From NCBI GenBank assembly GCA_015231995.1, contig JADGAO010000106.1, forward strand, positions 1 to 10,427: 10,427 nucleotides of DNA, in the 5' to 3' direction. Positions 1 to 7,986 of the stretch are shown here, piece after piece. The position numbers and the translations under genes were made by a program. Under the pieces are notes generated by a model. It worked only from the letters and a program-made list of their open reading frames with translations. It was not told the origin of the DNA and made no database searches. The stretch comes from Nitrospinota bacterium (lineage in GTDB: Bacteria > Nitrospinota_A > UBA7883 > JACRLM01). Each line of letters begins with the position of its first letter. Positions within the stretch are counted from its first letter, which is position 1.

Positions 1-33
1 CCCCCAGTTTTTTAACGCTCTGCAAACACGGAT

Positions 34-3000
34 ATGCCGCGCATGAAACCGGGACTGGTCATCTATCCCACCAAGCAAAGGTTGACGGAAGCCGTCATAC
101 GCCTCACCGCCGGGCCAGGGCCGGTGTCCGCCGTCATGCCGTCTGTCATGACCATTGGCGCGTTTGAAAACAAACTCACCGAAGAAATTGTGGGCCACCG
201 AAAGACGATCTCTCAAATGGCCCGCGCCATGCTTCTGTCGAGGTTGATCGAGGAACGTCGTTCGTCCCTGCCGCCGGGAATTTTCATGCTGGCAAAACGG
301 TTCAAAGGGTTTGTCAACGCCACGCTTTCATTTTTCGACGAGCTTGGAGCCGGGCTGATCGGCCCCGCCGATCTTGAAAATATCAGAGGCTACTCGCCGG
401 AGAAAGAAGGAGAGATCGCGGCGCTGTATAACCTGTACCGGAGCGAGCTTGAGCGGTTGAACCTTTGGGATTCGGGCATGACACGATCTGCGCTGGCGCA
501 GATGGCCGGGGATGAATCCGCATTCGCCTCCTCCCCTACCCTGTCGAGCCACAGCTCCATCACTCTTCGGGACATCTATCAGTTCACCCCATACAGGTTC
601 GAGCTGTTCCGCAAGCTGGCCCTGCGGATTCCGGTTTACATCAAGGCTCCAGTCCCGGACGAGAGACGAAAGGCTTTTGGATATCTCATCTCCAGCGTCG
701 AAAAGTTCGAGAGCCTTGGAGGAGAGGAAGGTTCGCTGGACATCGAGTTTGAAGAACCGGAAACCGGCCCGCTAAACACCATCACGTCACGCATATTCGA
801 TCTATCCCCAAAACCGGACACGCCAGTCACAGAGGATATTCTAAAACGTGTCACAGTCACCCTCTGCCCCGGCAGACGACGGGAGGTGGAAGAGGCCTGC
901 GCCGCCATAATCAGGATAAAGCGCGAGACGGGGCTTGATTACAAGTCGTTTGCGGTCATCCTTCGCAACGCAGACCCCTACGGCCCGCTGATAGAAAACG
1001 TTTTCAATAGATACGGAACGCCGTTTCATTTCCGAAAAGGGATACGGCTTACGGCCAATCCGCTCATAAACGCCGTCCTCTCGGTTTTCTCCGCTATCGA
1101 AAGCGGATATGAGAGAAACGCTATTTCGGCCATTCTCCTGTCGCCTTATTTCAAGCGTTTTTCGGGACTGGACGGAGTGGCGGCGCAAAACCTCTTCACC
1201 GCATCGCGAGTAATAGACGGCCCTCCGGGCAGTTGGCGCCCCAAGCTCGAGCGTGGAGTGGCGCTCCTTGACGAACGCCATCGCGCCACAGCAGGCAAGA
1301 TACGCGAGGAGACGCTAAAACTACTCGACAAGCTGGCCGATTTCGCCGCGCAATCGCGGCCATCGGCTTTTTTCGATTCGTTCGCCGATCTATTGAGATA
1401 CCTGGAGCTTGATCCAGACCCGTCCGCCCAAACGCCCATGTTCGAGCGGATAAGGTTCCGCGACAATAACGCATTCATGCAACTTATCGAAACCGTGGCG
1501 GACGCGCGCGATTCCGTGGAGGCCTTGAAGATCGGCGGCTCTCCATTGGGTTTCTCCACGCTCCAGAGCCTGCTCTACGCGCAACTGGAAAGCAGGTATA
1601 TACCCGAACCCGGCTCCACGGATTTGAACGGCGTGGCCGTCCTCAACGCTCATGACGCAGTCGGGTCAAGATTCCCCGTGACGATAATCCTTGGATTGAT
1701 CGAAGGAGAATTCCCGGTTTTTCCCCAGCCGGCCTCGATACTGGACGAGGAAGAGCGGATGAGCTTCAACCGTATTCACGCTGAGGCGGTGAAACAGAAC
1801 AATCCCACGCTGGTCAAAGGCAGAAGGGTTTTCGACAGTTGGGCGGAGAAATGGCAGGAAGAGTCTTTGCTCTTTTTCCAGACAATCAGGACCGCCACGG
1901 ATCAGATACATCTTTTCCATTGCGAGATGGGAGACGACGGCGAACCGCTTCTCGCGTCGCAGTTTATCGAGGACACGCTGGAGGCGATTAACCTTAAAAC
2001 CGTGAATGTGGCTCCATCGCTTGCGATAGACCGGAAGCCGGGCGAACTGCTCGACGCGGAGGAATTGCGGTCATACATCCTGCGTAGCGTGTTCCGTGAA
2101 GGGTTGGACGGCAAAACGGCGGTTGAGAAAATAGCAGGGATGCAGTTGGAGGCGGACGAGACAACGACGCTTGCCAGGTTACTGCGCCTCACCGCAGTGG
2201 AACGCTCCAGGGACAGATATTTTATCGAGAGAGACACGAAAGCGAAAGAAGCCCTATTCTCTCCATTCAACGGTAGCCTCAAAGAGGTGGAGAGCCTGAT
2301 ACGGAATTTCCATCTTCTAAAAAGACATGGCAGAACCACTCCAACGGATATGGAAAAGTACGGACAGTGCCCATTCCGTTATTTCGCTTCGCGCCTGCTT
2401 GCGATGGAGCCGGTGGAAGAGCCGGAACCGGAACTTGACGCGAAAAACATGGGAACCATCCTGCACAATATAGCGGAACGTTTCTATCAACGGTTGATGC
2501 AAGAAAAATCCCTGCCGTTGAAAGGAACCGACGCTGAGAAATCCGCGCTCTTAGAGACTGCCCGTAACGTTTTTATGGAAACGGAGAACGCCGACACACA
2601 GGGCGACCCGGCCATCTGGCGGGTGGAAAAACGCAGGATCGAGAATCTGTTCCGAATCTGGCGGGCTGTGGAAGAAGAAGATCAGTTGGAAACCGGTTTT
2701 GCGCCCGTTGCGGTGGAAGCTGGGTTTGACCTGCCGAAGAACGTTAGAGGCTGGCTTGCAGGGCCGCCGCTTGTCCTGAACGCAGGAGACGGCAACCAGC
2801 GGTTCATCGCAGGGAAGATAGACAGGATAGACGTGAACCGGGAGAAAAAAACAGTTCGCGTAGTGGATTACAAGAGCGGATCAAACCGGAGCAGGTACAA
2901 CAAAATGCTCAAGCGGGAAAATCTCGGCGTGACGGCGTTTCAGGTTCCGGCGTATATGGCTCTCGCCAAAAAGTATATAAAAGAGGCGAAAATACTGGAC

Positions 3001-3312
3001 GAAGTGACGGGCGTATTCGGCGGATACCGTTTGATGAAATCAGACACAGCAGGCAAAGCGTTCGTCACTGATATTCCAAAACCCAGAGGGAACATATCGC
3101 CAATTGATGACGGCCTGTTCCTTGAACCGGCGGATTCGCTCCCGCCGAACGTCGCGGCTGGAGCGTTCGAGGCTCTTGCGCTAGGGATGATCGGGAATAT
3201 GGAAGCGGGGCTGTACCCAGTCTCCCCCCGGACATGCGAATACTGCGATTTCATCGCTCTTTGCCGTTACATCGAAGCTCCCGCGCCGGAAGATGAGGAG
3301 TCCGAAAGTTGA
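34..3312 (+). CDS. addB: AddB-like subunit of an AddAB-type helicase-nuclease (inactivated helicase core plus PD-(D/E)XK nuclease)
   Basis: Predicted 1092-residue cytoplasmic partner of the downstream AddA, acting in double-strand-break end resection. In known AddAB enzymes AddB cuts one strand and scans for the recombination hotspot. A helicase-like core includes the pattern GLIEGEFP near residues 554-561, typical of AddB/RecC-like proteins. The C-terminal nuclease shows H811, D930, D945-Y946-K947 and Q970 in the expected order. Four cysteines, C779 (in QCPFRYF), C1068, C1071 and C1077 (C-x2-C-x5-C), match the AddB iron-sulfur staple that brackets the nuclease. The N-terminus begins at the strand VIYPTKQR, with no Walker A loop before it; an in-frame stop at 13-15 leaves no room for one. 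ATG at 34 or ATG at 43 could be the start, and neither has a strong ribosome site. Length is slightly below the Bacillus protein (about 1160). The gene overlaps addA by 4 bp. Family assignment is confident; the exact subtype (AddB versus a RexB-like relative) is less so. Confidence 0.9.
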   Translation: MPRMKPGLVIYPTKQRLTEAVIRLTAGPGPVSAVMPSVMTIGAFENKLTEEIVGHRKTISQMARAMLLSRLIEERRSSLPPGIFMLAKRFKGFVNATLSFFDELGAGLIGPADLENIRGYSPEKEGEIAALYNLYRSELERLNLWDSGMTRSALAQMAGDESAFASSPTLSSHSSITLRDIYQFTPYRFELFRKLALRIPVYIKAPVPDERRKAFGYLISSVEKFESLGGEEGSLDIEFEEPETGPLNTITSRIFDLSPKPDTPVTEDILKRVTVTLCPGRRREVEEACAAIIRIKRETGLDYKSFAVILRNADPYGPLIENVFNRYGTPFHFRKGIRLTANPLINAVLSVFSAIESGYERNAISAILLSPYFKRFSGLDGVAAQNLFTASRVIDGPPGSWRPKLERGVALLDERHRATAGKIREETLKLLDKLADFAAQSRPSAFFDSFADLLRYLELDPDPSAQTPMFERIRFRDNNAFMQLIETVADARDSVEALKIGGSPLGFSTLQSLLYAQLESRYIPEPGSTDLNGVAVLNAHDAVGSRFPVTIILGLIEGEFPVFPQPASILDEEERMSFNRIHAEAVKQNNPTLVKGRRVFDSWAEKWQEESLLFFQTIRTATDQIHLFHCEMGDDGEPLLASQFIEDTLEAINLKTVNVAPSLAIDRKPGELLDAEELRSYILRSVFREGLDGKTAVEKIAGMQLEADETTTLARLLRLTAVERSRDRYFIERDTKAKEALFSPFNGSLKEVESLIRNFHLLKRHGRTTPTDMEKYGQCPFRYFASRLLAMEPVEEPEPELDAKNMGTILHNIAERFYQRLMQEKSLPLKGTDAEKSALLETARNVFMETENADTQGDPAIWRVEKRRIENLFRIWRAVEEEDQLETGFAPVAVEAGFDLPKNVRGWLAGPPLVLNAGDGNQRFIAGKIDRIDVNREKKTVRVVDYKSGSNRSRYNKMLKRENLGVTAFQVPAYMALAKKYIKEAKILDEVTGVFGGYRLMKSDTAGKAFVTDIPKPRGNISPIDDGLFLEPADSLPPNVAAGAFEALALGMIGNMEAGLYPVSPRTCEYCDFIALCRYIEAPAPEDEESES
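3295..3300 (+). promoter_or_regulatory. Ribosome binding site for addA, decides a TTG start
   Basis: GAGGAG lies inside the last codons of addB, 8 bases before the TTG at 3309. The TTG overlaps the addB stop (TTGA), a classic arrangement for translational coupling. It supports the unusual TTG start, which places the Walker A motif at residues 20-28, a normal distance from the N-terminus for AddA. Confidence 0.75.
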
Positions 3313-6300
3313 GCGAACAGACACTGCGCGAAATATTGGAATTCGACGGCGACATAACCGTCAAAGCCAGCGCCGGAACGGGCAAGACGACAGCCCTTAC
3401 GCGCAAATATCTTGAGGAGCTGAAAAAGCCGACTGAAAAGGGCTACGTCCGGGTCGGCCAGCTTGCCGCGATAACGTTCACAGAAAAGGCGGCGGCGGAA
3501 ATGCGTAAACGCCTGCGCGACACGCTGACCGAAGAAATTAAACGGCTTGGAGCGAAAATCGGACTTGAAGGCTCGTCGGCCAACATGAATGAAGAGGCCG
3601 AAAACGTCGGCGATGACAAAAAACTTCTGGCGCATCTTATCCGCCAGCGTCAGGCTCTCCAGACGGCTTACATCTCCACCGTCCACTCGTTCTGCGCCCG
3701 TCTGCTTAAGGAAAATCCGCTAACGGCGAGGGTTGATCCGGCATTCGCTGTGATAGACGAGTGGGAGGCGGCGGAACTGCTGGAGCGCTCCACAAAAAAT
3801 GTCACGCTCAACCGGCTACGCGCCGGGGACAAGGGAACGGAACGGCTAACCCTCATGCTCGGTTTCACCGCAAAGGGCGAGGGAACGCAGGGGCTTGTGG
3901 AGACGTTAATAAGGCTAATTCCGCTCGCGAGATCCGCGCACAAGACGCCCGACGGGATCGCGAAGTTTTACGATGGGCTGGCGGAAAAACTTCTGGCGGA
4001 ATCCGGCGACGCACCCAAAAGACTTTTGAGCCTCATCCCTTCGCTTCTTTCGGAAGGTGGAAAGACAAGCATAGAACGCAAGGTCGGCGCGGAGTTGGCT
4101 GGAATGCGCGATGAAAACCCAGATGCCCCCTTCTCATCCATTCAAACAGCCATCCATCTTTTGAAGATGGCCATGAAACTCGATAAAGGGATTGGCGGAC
4201 GTAAAAACAACTCCGCCGAAGACCATGTCGTCGGTAAAGACGCTGTCAAACTTATGCGCCTTGCCGCTGGCGCTGTGTTGGAGAGAGAGATAAAGAAAGA
4301 TATCTCGGCTCTGGCGTCGCTGGTCGCGGAGGTTCGGCGCGAATACGATTCCGCAAAAGAAAAACTTTCGGCCCTGGATTTCGACGATCTGGAAGAGAAA
4401 GCTCTCGACTTGCTACGGCATGGCGGCGAGCCTGCAAAACGAAGGTTCGCAAGGTTCCAGCGCGTTCTGGTTGACGAGTTTCAGGATACCAACGAGCTTC
4501 AACTCGAGATCGTGACGGCGCTGGCTCGTCCCGGCGGGCTTTTCATCGTAGGCGACATGAAACAGTCCATCTACGGGTTTCGAGGCACGGACTTCACCGT
4601 TTTCCAGAACCTTTCCGAAAAGATAACCGACGATGGCGGCAAGGCCTTCCAGCTTCGTGAAAACAGAAGATCAACTCCGTCGCTAATTAAATTTACGAAC
4701 GGCTTTTTTCAACATTTGATGCGCCATGATAACAATGGCGGAGCGGGGTTCGTGTTCGACCCGGAGATTGACGGGCTTCTGCCGATGCGACCAGCCGATG
4801 GCGTTGGCGAAATCATCAGGCTTTCCATAGCCTCCGACGGCGCCTCGGCGGAAACGCGCCTGCTGGAGGCCGCAGAGCTTGCCCGTCTCATAAAGGAAAA
4901 GGTGAAGAGCGGAGCGACAGTAGCCGAGCGTGACGGGTCGTCAAGGCCTGCGCGGTATGGCGACATCGCCCTGCTATTGCGGAAGTTTGGAAACCTCTCT
5001 GTCTTCGAGAACGCTTTGCGCCATGCCGGCGTCCCCTATCAGGTGGTCAAGGGCAAAGGATTTTTCAACGCTCAGGAGGTGATGGACATCATCAGCCTTC
5101 TCTCGTTCATTGATAACCAGTCCGACGCCTTTTCCCTGCTCTGCGCGTTGCGTTCGCCGCTTGCGGGATTGAGCGACGTGACGCTATACAGCCTTTGCCG
5201 GGGCGAGAGCGGAGAGGAGCGAAACCCTGTCGGGATCATCATCGGCGATATCCCAATTCCATCGGAGATACACGACGAGGAGAAGGAGAAAATTCTTCTC
5301 TTCATCAAACGCTCGCAACAATGGCGCAAAGGCAGAGGGCGGCTTTCGATCTGCGAACTGATGGAGACGGCCCTGGCCGAGACCGGTTATCAAGCCGTCA
5401 TGATGGGACGGTTTCAGGGAGAACAAAAAGCGGCCAACCTTCAAAAACTGATAGACCATGCGAGGACCTACGAAAAAAGGGCCGGGGCGTCGCTGGCCGG
5501 GTTCGTATCCGCGATAAAGAAAAAACAGGAAAAAGACAGAGGCGGCGACGCGGAGGCGGTTGTCCTTGGGCCTGGCATGGACGCCGTATCCATCATGACT
5601 ATCCACCAGAGCAAGGGGCTGGAGTTCCCTATCGTGGCGCTGGCCGACCTGGGTTCGTCCGGCAACGCAAACCTGGGCCGCTCGTTTTTCCATCCACGGC
5701 ATGGGCTTGCCATCCAATATTACGACGAGCAAAGCGCGGAATGGGTGAAAGGGCCGGTTTTTCTGGATATCGAAAAACAGATAAAAGAAGCTGGGGTTGA
5801 AGAAGAAAAAAGGCTCCTTTACGTCGCAATGACCCGCGCCCGCGACGCGCTGATACTCAGCGGCCCGGCGCCCGGCTCCAAAGCCGCCAAAGGCCAGTTC
5901 TGCAAGTGGGTTGACGAGGGTATCGAAAAGGCCGGGCTTGAAACGCTAAACGTAACGGCAAACGAATTCCCACCGTCCCCCGGCAGGGAAGCCGAAATTG
6001 ATATGGCGAAGGTAGCGGAAAATATCATCGCCGTTGCGAAAGATCGCTTAAGCGCGCCAAAACCAGCCAGCGCAGATTCGCACGTCCCTTTCATACACCT
6101 TACCGTCACAAGCCTTGCAACGTTTAAAAAATGCCCGCGCCTCTACTATTACCGGAACGCGCTGGATTTGCCGCAGGTAAGCGCGGAACGCGCGTTCGAC
6201 AGGGAATACGACAGCGGCGTATCGGCGATGGAGCTTGGCTCCCGCATACATGAGATGTTAGAAAAAACCAGCTTTGGCGACCTTGCAAACGAAGCCCGGC

Positions 6301-6890
6301 TTGCCGATGTGATCGAAAAGGAGCTGAGCGGCTTCCCCGCCGCAAACCGCAAAGCGGCTCTGCGAAGCCTTTCTGCCGCGTTTAAGGCCGAGCCGCTTTC
6401 GGAATTGCCGGATGTAACAACGGATAATGCAAGGCGAGAGGCGCAAGTGGCTGTAAGGTTTTCCGCTGACGATGTGACGCTTTTCCTGGAAGGCGCGGCT
6501 GATATTTTTTGGAACGGAGCCGACGGCCCCCGGCTTGTTGATTATAAGATAGCGGCAAAACCGGAAGACGATACGGATAACCTTTTCCAGTTGAGCCTGT
6601 ACTCCTGCGCGATCATGACGGCGGAAGGTCATGACAAGCTGGACGCATATGTGGTTTATCTAAGCGGCGCAGGTCAGGTTACGCATCTTGCGTTGACTGA
6701 AGGCGACCTGCCTGCGATCAGGAATTCCGCGCTGGAGTTGGCGAGGGATATTGCCCGGCTCAATGCGAAACCTGAAGAAAATTGGCCGGTGAACACAGGA
6801 AAACATTGCAACGCAGGCGGATGTTTTTTTAAAGGACGATGTCGTCAGTCATACTTTGATCCTTCGGTCGCGGGGTCTCCTTCAGGATGA
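3309..6890 (+). CDS. addA: AddA-like UvrD/Rep-family helicase with C-terminal RecB-type nuclease
   Basis: Predicted 1193-residue 3'-5' DNA helicase and nuclease, motor subunit of an AddAB-type complex that resects double-strand breaks for RecA-dependent repair. Superfamily 1 motifs are all present: Walker A ASAGTGKTT at 20-28 (K26), motif Ia ITFTEKAAAEM, STVHSFCARLL, Walker B DEFQD at 389-393, motif III GDMKQSIYGFRG at 415-426, motif IV LRENRRS, motif V TIHQSKGLEFP from 764 and motif VI YVAMTRAR at 838-845. The nuclease domain has H981, D1065 and D1078-Y1079-K1080 followed by QLSLYS, so it should be active. C942 (KCPRLYYY) with C1167, C1172 and C1178 (C-x4-C-x5-C) forms an AddB/Cas4-like quartet not found in Bacillus AddA, so an iron-sulfur cluster is possible. 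Length is normal for AddA. Start is TTG. Residues from about 1182 to the end lie in a dispersed-repeat copy and are not conserved domain sequence. The gene is co-transcribed with addB and convergent with the FHA gene. Confidence 0.94.
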   Translation: MSEQTLREILEFDGDITVKASAGTGKTTALTRKYLEELKKPTEKGYVRVGQLAAITFTEKAAAEMRKRLRDTLTEEIKRLGAKIGLEGSSANMNEEAENVGDDKKLLAHLIRQRQALQTAYISTVHSFCARLLKENPLTARVDPAFAVIDEWEAAELLERSTKNVTLNRLRAGDKGTERLTLMLGFTAKGEGTQGLVETLIRLIPLARSAHKTPDGIAKFYDGLAEKLLAESGDAPKRLLSLIPSLLSEGGKTSIERKVGAELAGMRDENPDAPFSSIQTAIHLLKMAMKLDKGIGGRKNNSAEDHVVGKDAVKLMRLAAGAVLEREIKKDISALASLVAEVRREYDSAKEKLSALDFDDLEEKALDLLRHGGEPAKRRFARFQRVLVDEFQDTNELQLEIVTALARPGGLFIVGDMKQSIYGFRGTDFTVFQNLSEKITDDGGKAFQLRENRRSTPSLIKFTNGFFQHLMRHDNNGGAGFVFDPEIDGLLPMRPADGVGEIIRLSIASDGASAETRLLEAAELARLIKEKVKSGATVAERDGSSRPARYGDIALLLRKFGNLSVFENALRHAGVPYQVVKGKGFFNAQEVMDIISLLSFIDNQSDAFSLLCALRSPLAGLSDVTLYSLCRGESGEERNPVGIIIGDIPIPSEIHDEEKEKILLFIKRSQQWRKGRGRLSICELMETALAETGYQAVMMGRFQGEQKAANLQKLIDHARTYEKRAGASLAGFVSAIKKKQEKDRGGDAEAVVLGPGMDAVSIMTIHQSKGLEFPIVALADLGSSGNANLGRSFFHPRHGLAIQYYDEQSAEWVKGPVFLDIEKQIKEAGVEEEKRLLYVAMTRARDALILSGPAPGSKAAKGQFCKWVDEGIEKAGLETLNVTANEFPPSPGREAEIDMAKVAENIIAVAKDRLSAPKPASADSHVPFIHLTVTSLATFKKCPRLYYYRNALDLPQVSAERAFDREYDSGVSAMELGSRIHEMLEKTSFGDLANEARLADVIEKELSGFPAANRKAALRSLSAAFKAEPLSELPDVTTDNARREAQVAVRFSADDVTLFLEGAADIFWNGADGPRLVDYKIAAKPEDDTDNLFQLSLYSCAIMTAEGHDKLDAYVVYLSGAGQVTHLALTEGDLPAIRNSALELARDIARLNAKPEENWPVNTGKHCNAGGCFFKGRCRQSYFDPSVAGSPSG

Positions 6891-6894
6891 CAAA
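6853..6894 (-). repeat. Diverged dispersed repeat forming the 3' end of addA
   Basis: Read on the - strand this begins TGTCATCCTGAAGGAGACC and continues CGCGACCGAAGGATCAAAG. That is the layout of the widespread TGTCATyCTGA...GAAGGATC dispersed element, also present on the + strand at 10272-10427. It supplies the final codons of addA (roughly YFDPSVAGSPSG) and the TGA stop at 6888-6890. Similarity to the right-edge copies is clear in the first 11 bases (one mismatch) and weaker beyond. Boundaries are approximate. Confidence 0.65.
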
Positions 6895-6933
6895 ATCCCG
6901 AAATCGTTGACTTGCACAAAGCTTTTCTTGGCA

Positions 6934-6948
6934 ATGGCCAGTGGCCAT
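6934..6948. other. Small palindrome between the convergent transcription units
   Basis: ATGGCC-AGT-GGCCAT is a perfect 6-bp-arm inverted repeat with a 3-base loop, in the 67-bp gap between the addA stop (6890) and the FHA gene stop (6958). Its position would suit a bidirectional terminator. Neither side carries a T-run, so an intrinsic terminator is not supported; it may be incidental. Confidence 0.3.
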
Positions 6949-6957
6949 AAGACAACC

Positions 6958-7965
6958 TTACGGGATATACACCATCACCTTTGTGTCGCCGACCATAAGC
7001 GTATCGTTGTTCCTGAGCAGAATCGGGTCGTTGGGCGTGGCGGCCCTGCCGTTTATGGACGAGCCGTTTGTGCTCCCAAGGTCGACGAAAAACCAGCTCT
7101 CCGTAACGGCGTCGAAAACGATCTTCGCATGACGGCGCGATGTCTGGGTGTCGTAAAGGCCGATATCGTTTTCGGGATTTCGTATGTTGCCGATGTTTAT
7201 ATCCCTGCGCTCCAGCGGATGCCGTTCCCACCCTTCTCCTTTTTGCACCTGCAACGCCGCCTCAAGCATCCGCAACGGGGCGGAGCCTATCATTTCCTCG
7301 GATATCACGGAGGTCTGGTCGGAAGCTGGTTTGCCGCGTGGCGGCTTGGAAGTGGATGTCGGTTTTTCCTTCGCCGCTTTCGCTTCCGGCTTGGCGGATG
7401 GCTCTTGCGAAGGATTGTCGAACTTAAGCTCGTCATGATCGAACTCCATTTCCGGCGACTGGCCCAACGGGATTTTCTGGGTTTTCACAGGTTTTATCGC
7501 CGGTTCGGAGAAAATGGGTTTCTCTTGAACGGGAGTTTTAAGGTTCCGTTTGACAAGCGCAAGCAGGTCTTTTATCCAGGCTTCGTTGGAAAGCTCGTTC
7601 TTTATGGCGGAGCACAATTCCTTGCGTTTGCCGATGTAATTCTCCTCGCCGTATTCCCCGTTGGCGCGACGGAGCCTGTTGAGTTTAAGCTCGCGCCGAA
7701 GCGTTGATATTGCGCCAACCACTTCGGCCAGCGTGGACTCCATATCCTCTACCATCTCTGCGGCGGCTACGGGTGAAAGGTCGAAGTCGCTCTCCACTTT
7801 CGCCAAAGCCAGCTCCGCCTGCGCAAGCTCGTTCGCATAGCGGCGTTCCAGCTCTTCGTAGAGGTTCCTCCATTCCGACACTTTCTCCTTGAGGCTCCGC
7901 AGGGTTCTGCGCTTCTCCACCAGTATCCGGTAATCCGGGTTGTTGAAAAGCTCTTCGAATGTCAC
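6958..7965 (-). CDS. Coiled-coil protein with C-terminal FHA (phosphothreonine-binding) domain
   Basis: Predicted 335-residue soluble protein. Residues about 10-100 are strongly helical and charged, probably coiled coil. A basic, Pro/Lys/Ala-rich linker spans about 140-215. An FHA domain fills about 255-335, with the conserved SRRH (S276-H279) and GSTNGSSINGR (N300-G301). FHA domains bind phosphothreonine peptides, so this is likely a scaffold or reader in Ser/Thr kinase signalling. The usual Gly-Arg of the first loop is replaced by GNIR (G259-N260-I261-R262), two residues longer before NDI, so the phosphate-contacting Arg may be shifted or lost. A motif DQTSVIS around T218 lies about 35-40 residues before the FHA domain and recalls the regulatory Thr of GarA/OdhI. 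I choose the GTG at 7965 because GGAGGAGGG sits just upstream; a TTG at 7983 is in frame but would place this site inside the coding sequence. It is the last gene of the - strand unit, 21 bp after the first FHA gene. Its specific role is unknown. Confidence 0.88.
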   Translation of the reverse strand: MTFEELFNNPDYRILVEKRRTLRSLKEKVSEWRNLYEELERRYANELAQAELALAKVESDFDLSPVAAAEMVEDMESTLAEVVGAISTLRRELKLNRLRRANGEYGEENYIGKRKELCSAIKNELSNEAWIKDLLALVKRNLKTPVQEKPIFSEPAIKPVKTQKIPLGQSPEMEFDHDELKFDNPSQEPSAKPEAKAAKEKPTSTSKPPRGKPASDQTSVISEEMIGSAPLRMLEAALQVQKGEGWERHPLERRDINIGNIRNPENDIGLYDTQTSRRHAKIVFDAVTESWFFVDLGSTNGSSINGRAATPNDPILLRNNDTLMVGDTKVMVYIP

Positions 7966-7970
7966 GGCGT

Positions 7971-7979
7971 CCCTCCTCC
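7971..7979 (-). promoter_or_regulatory. Strong ribosome binding site setting the GTG start of the second FHA gene
   Basis: On the - strand GGAGGAGGG precedes GTG at 7965. The AGGAGG core ends 6 bases before the start. This argues for the GTG start over the TTG six codons upstream, and lies in the 21-bp gap after the preceding stop. Confidence 0.8.
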
Positions 7980-7986
7980 GCAAATG

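Noticed and set aside
1..33. Tail of an upstream gene ending at the TAA at 13-15
   Set aside because: Only four codons are visible, too few to support any gene call.
5195..5800. A 201-codon + strand open frame inside addA in another frame
   Set aside because: It covers the region before and at helicase motif V, which is clearly coded in the addA frame; its own translation is Arg/Gly-rich with no motif.
3309..6890. AddAB as part of a new anti-phage system
   Set aside because: The flanking genes are repair or signalling types, with no toxin, effector or known defence partner; a housekeeping recombination role explains the pair.
6891..6957. Intrinsic terminator between the convergent units
   Set aside because: The 6-bp palindrome lacks a T-run on either strand; kept only as a palindrome of uncertain role.
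6856..7707. A 283-codon + strand open frame antisense to the second FHA gene
   Set aside because: The opposite strand encodes a recognisable FHA domain with a strong ribosome site; the + frame shows no known motif and an odd Arg/Phe-rich composition expected of antisense GC-rich DNA.
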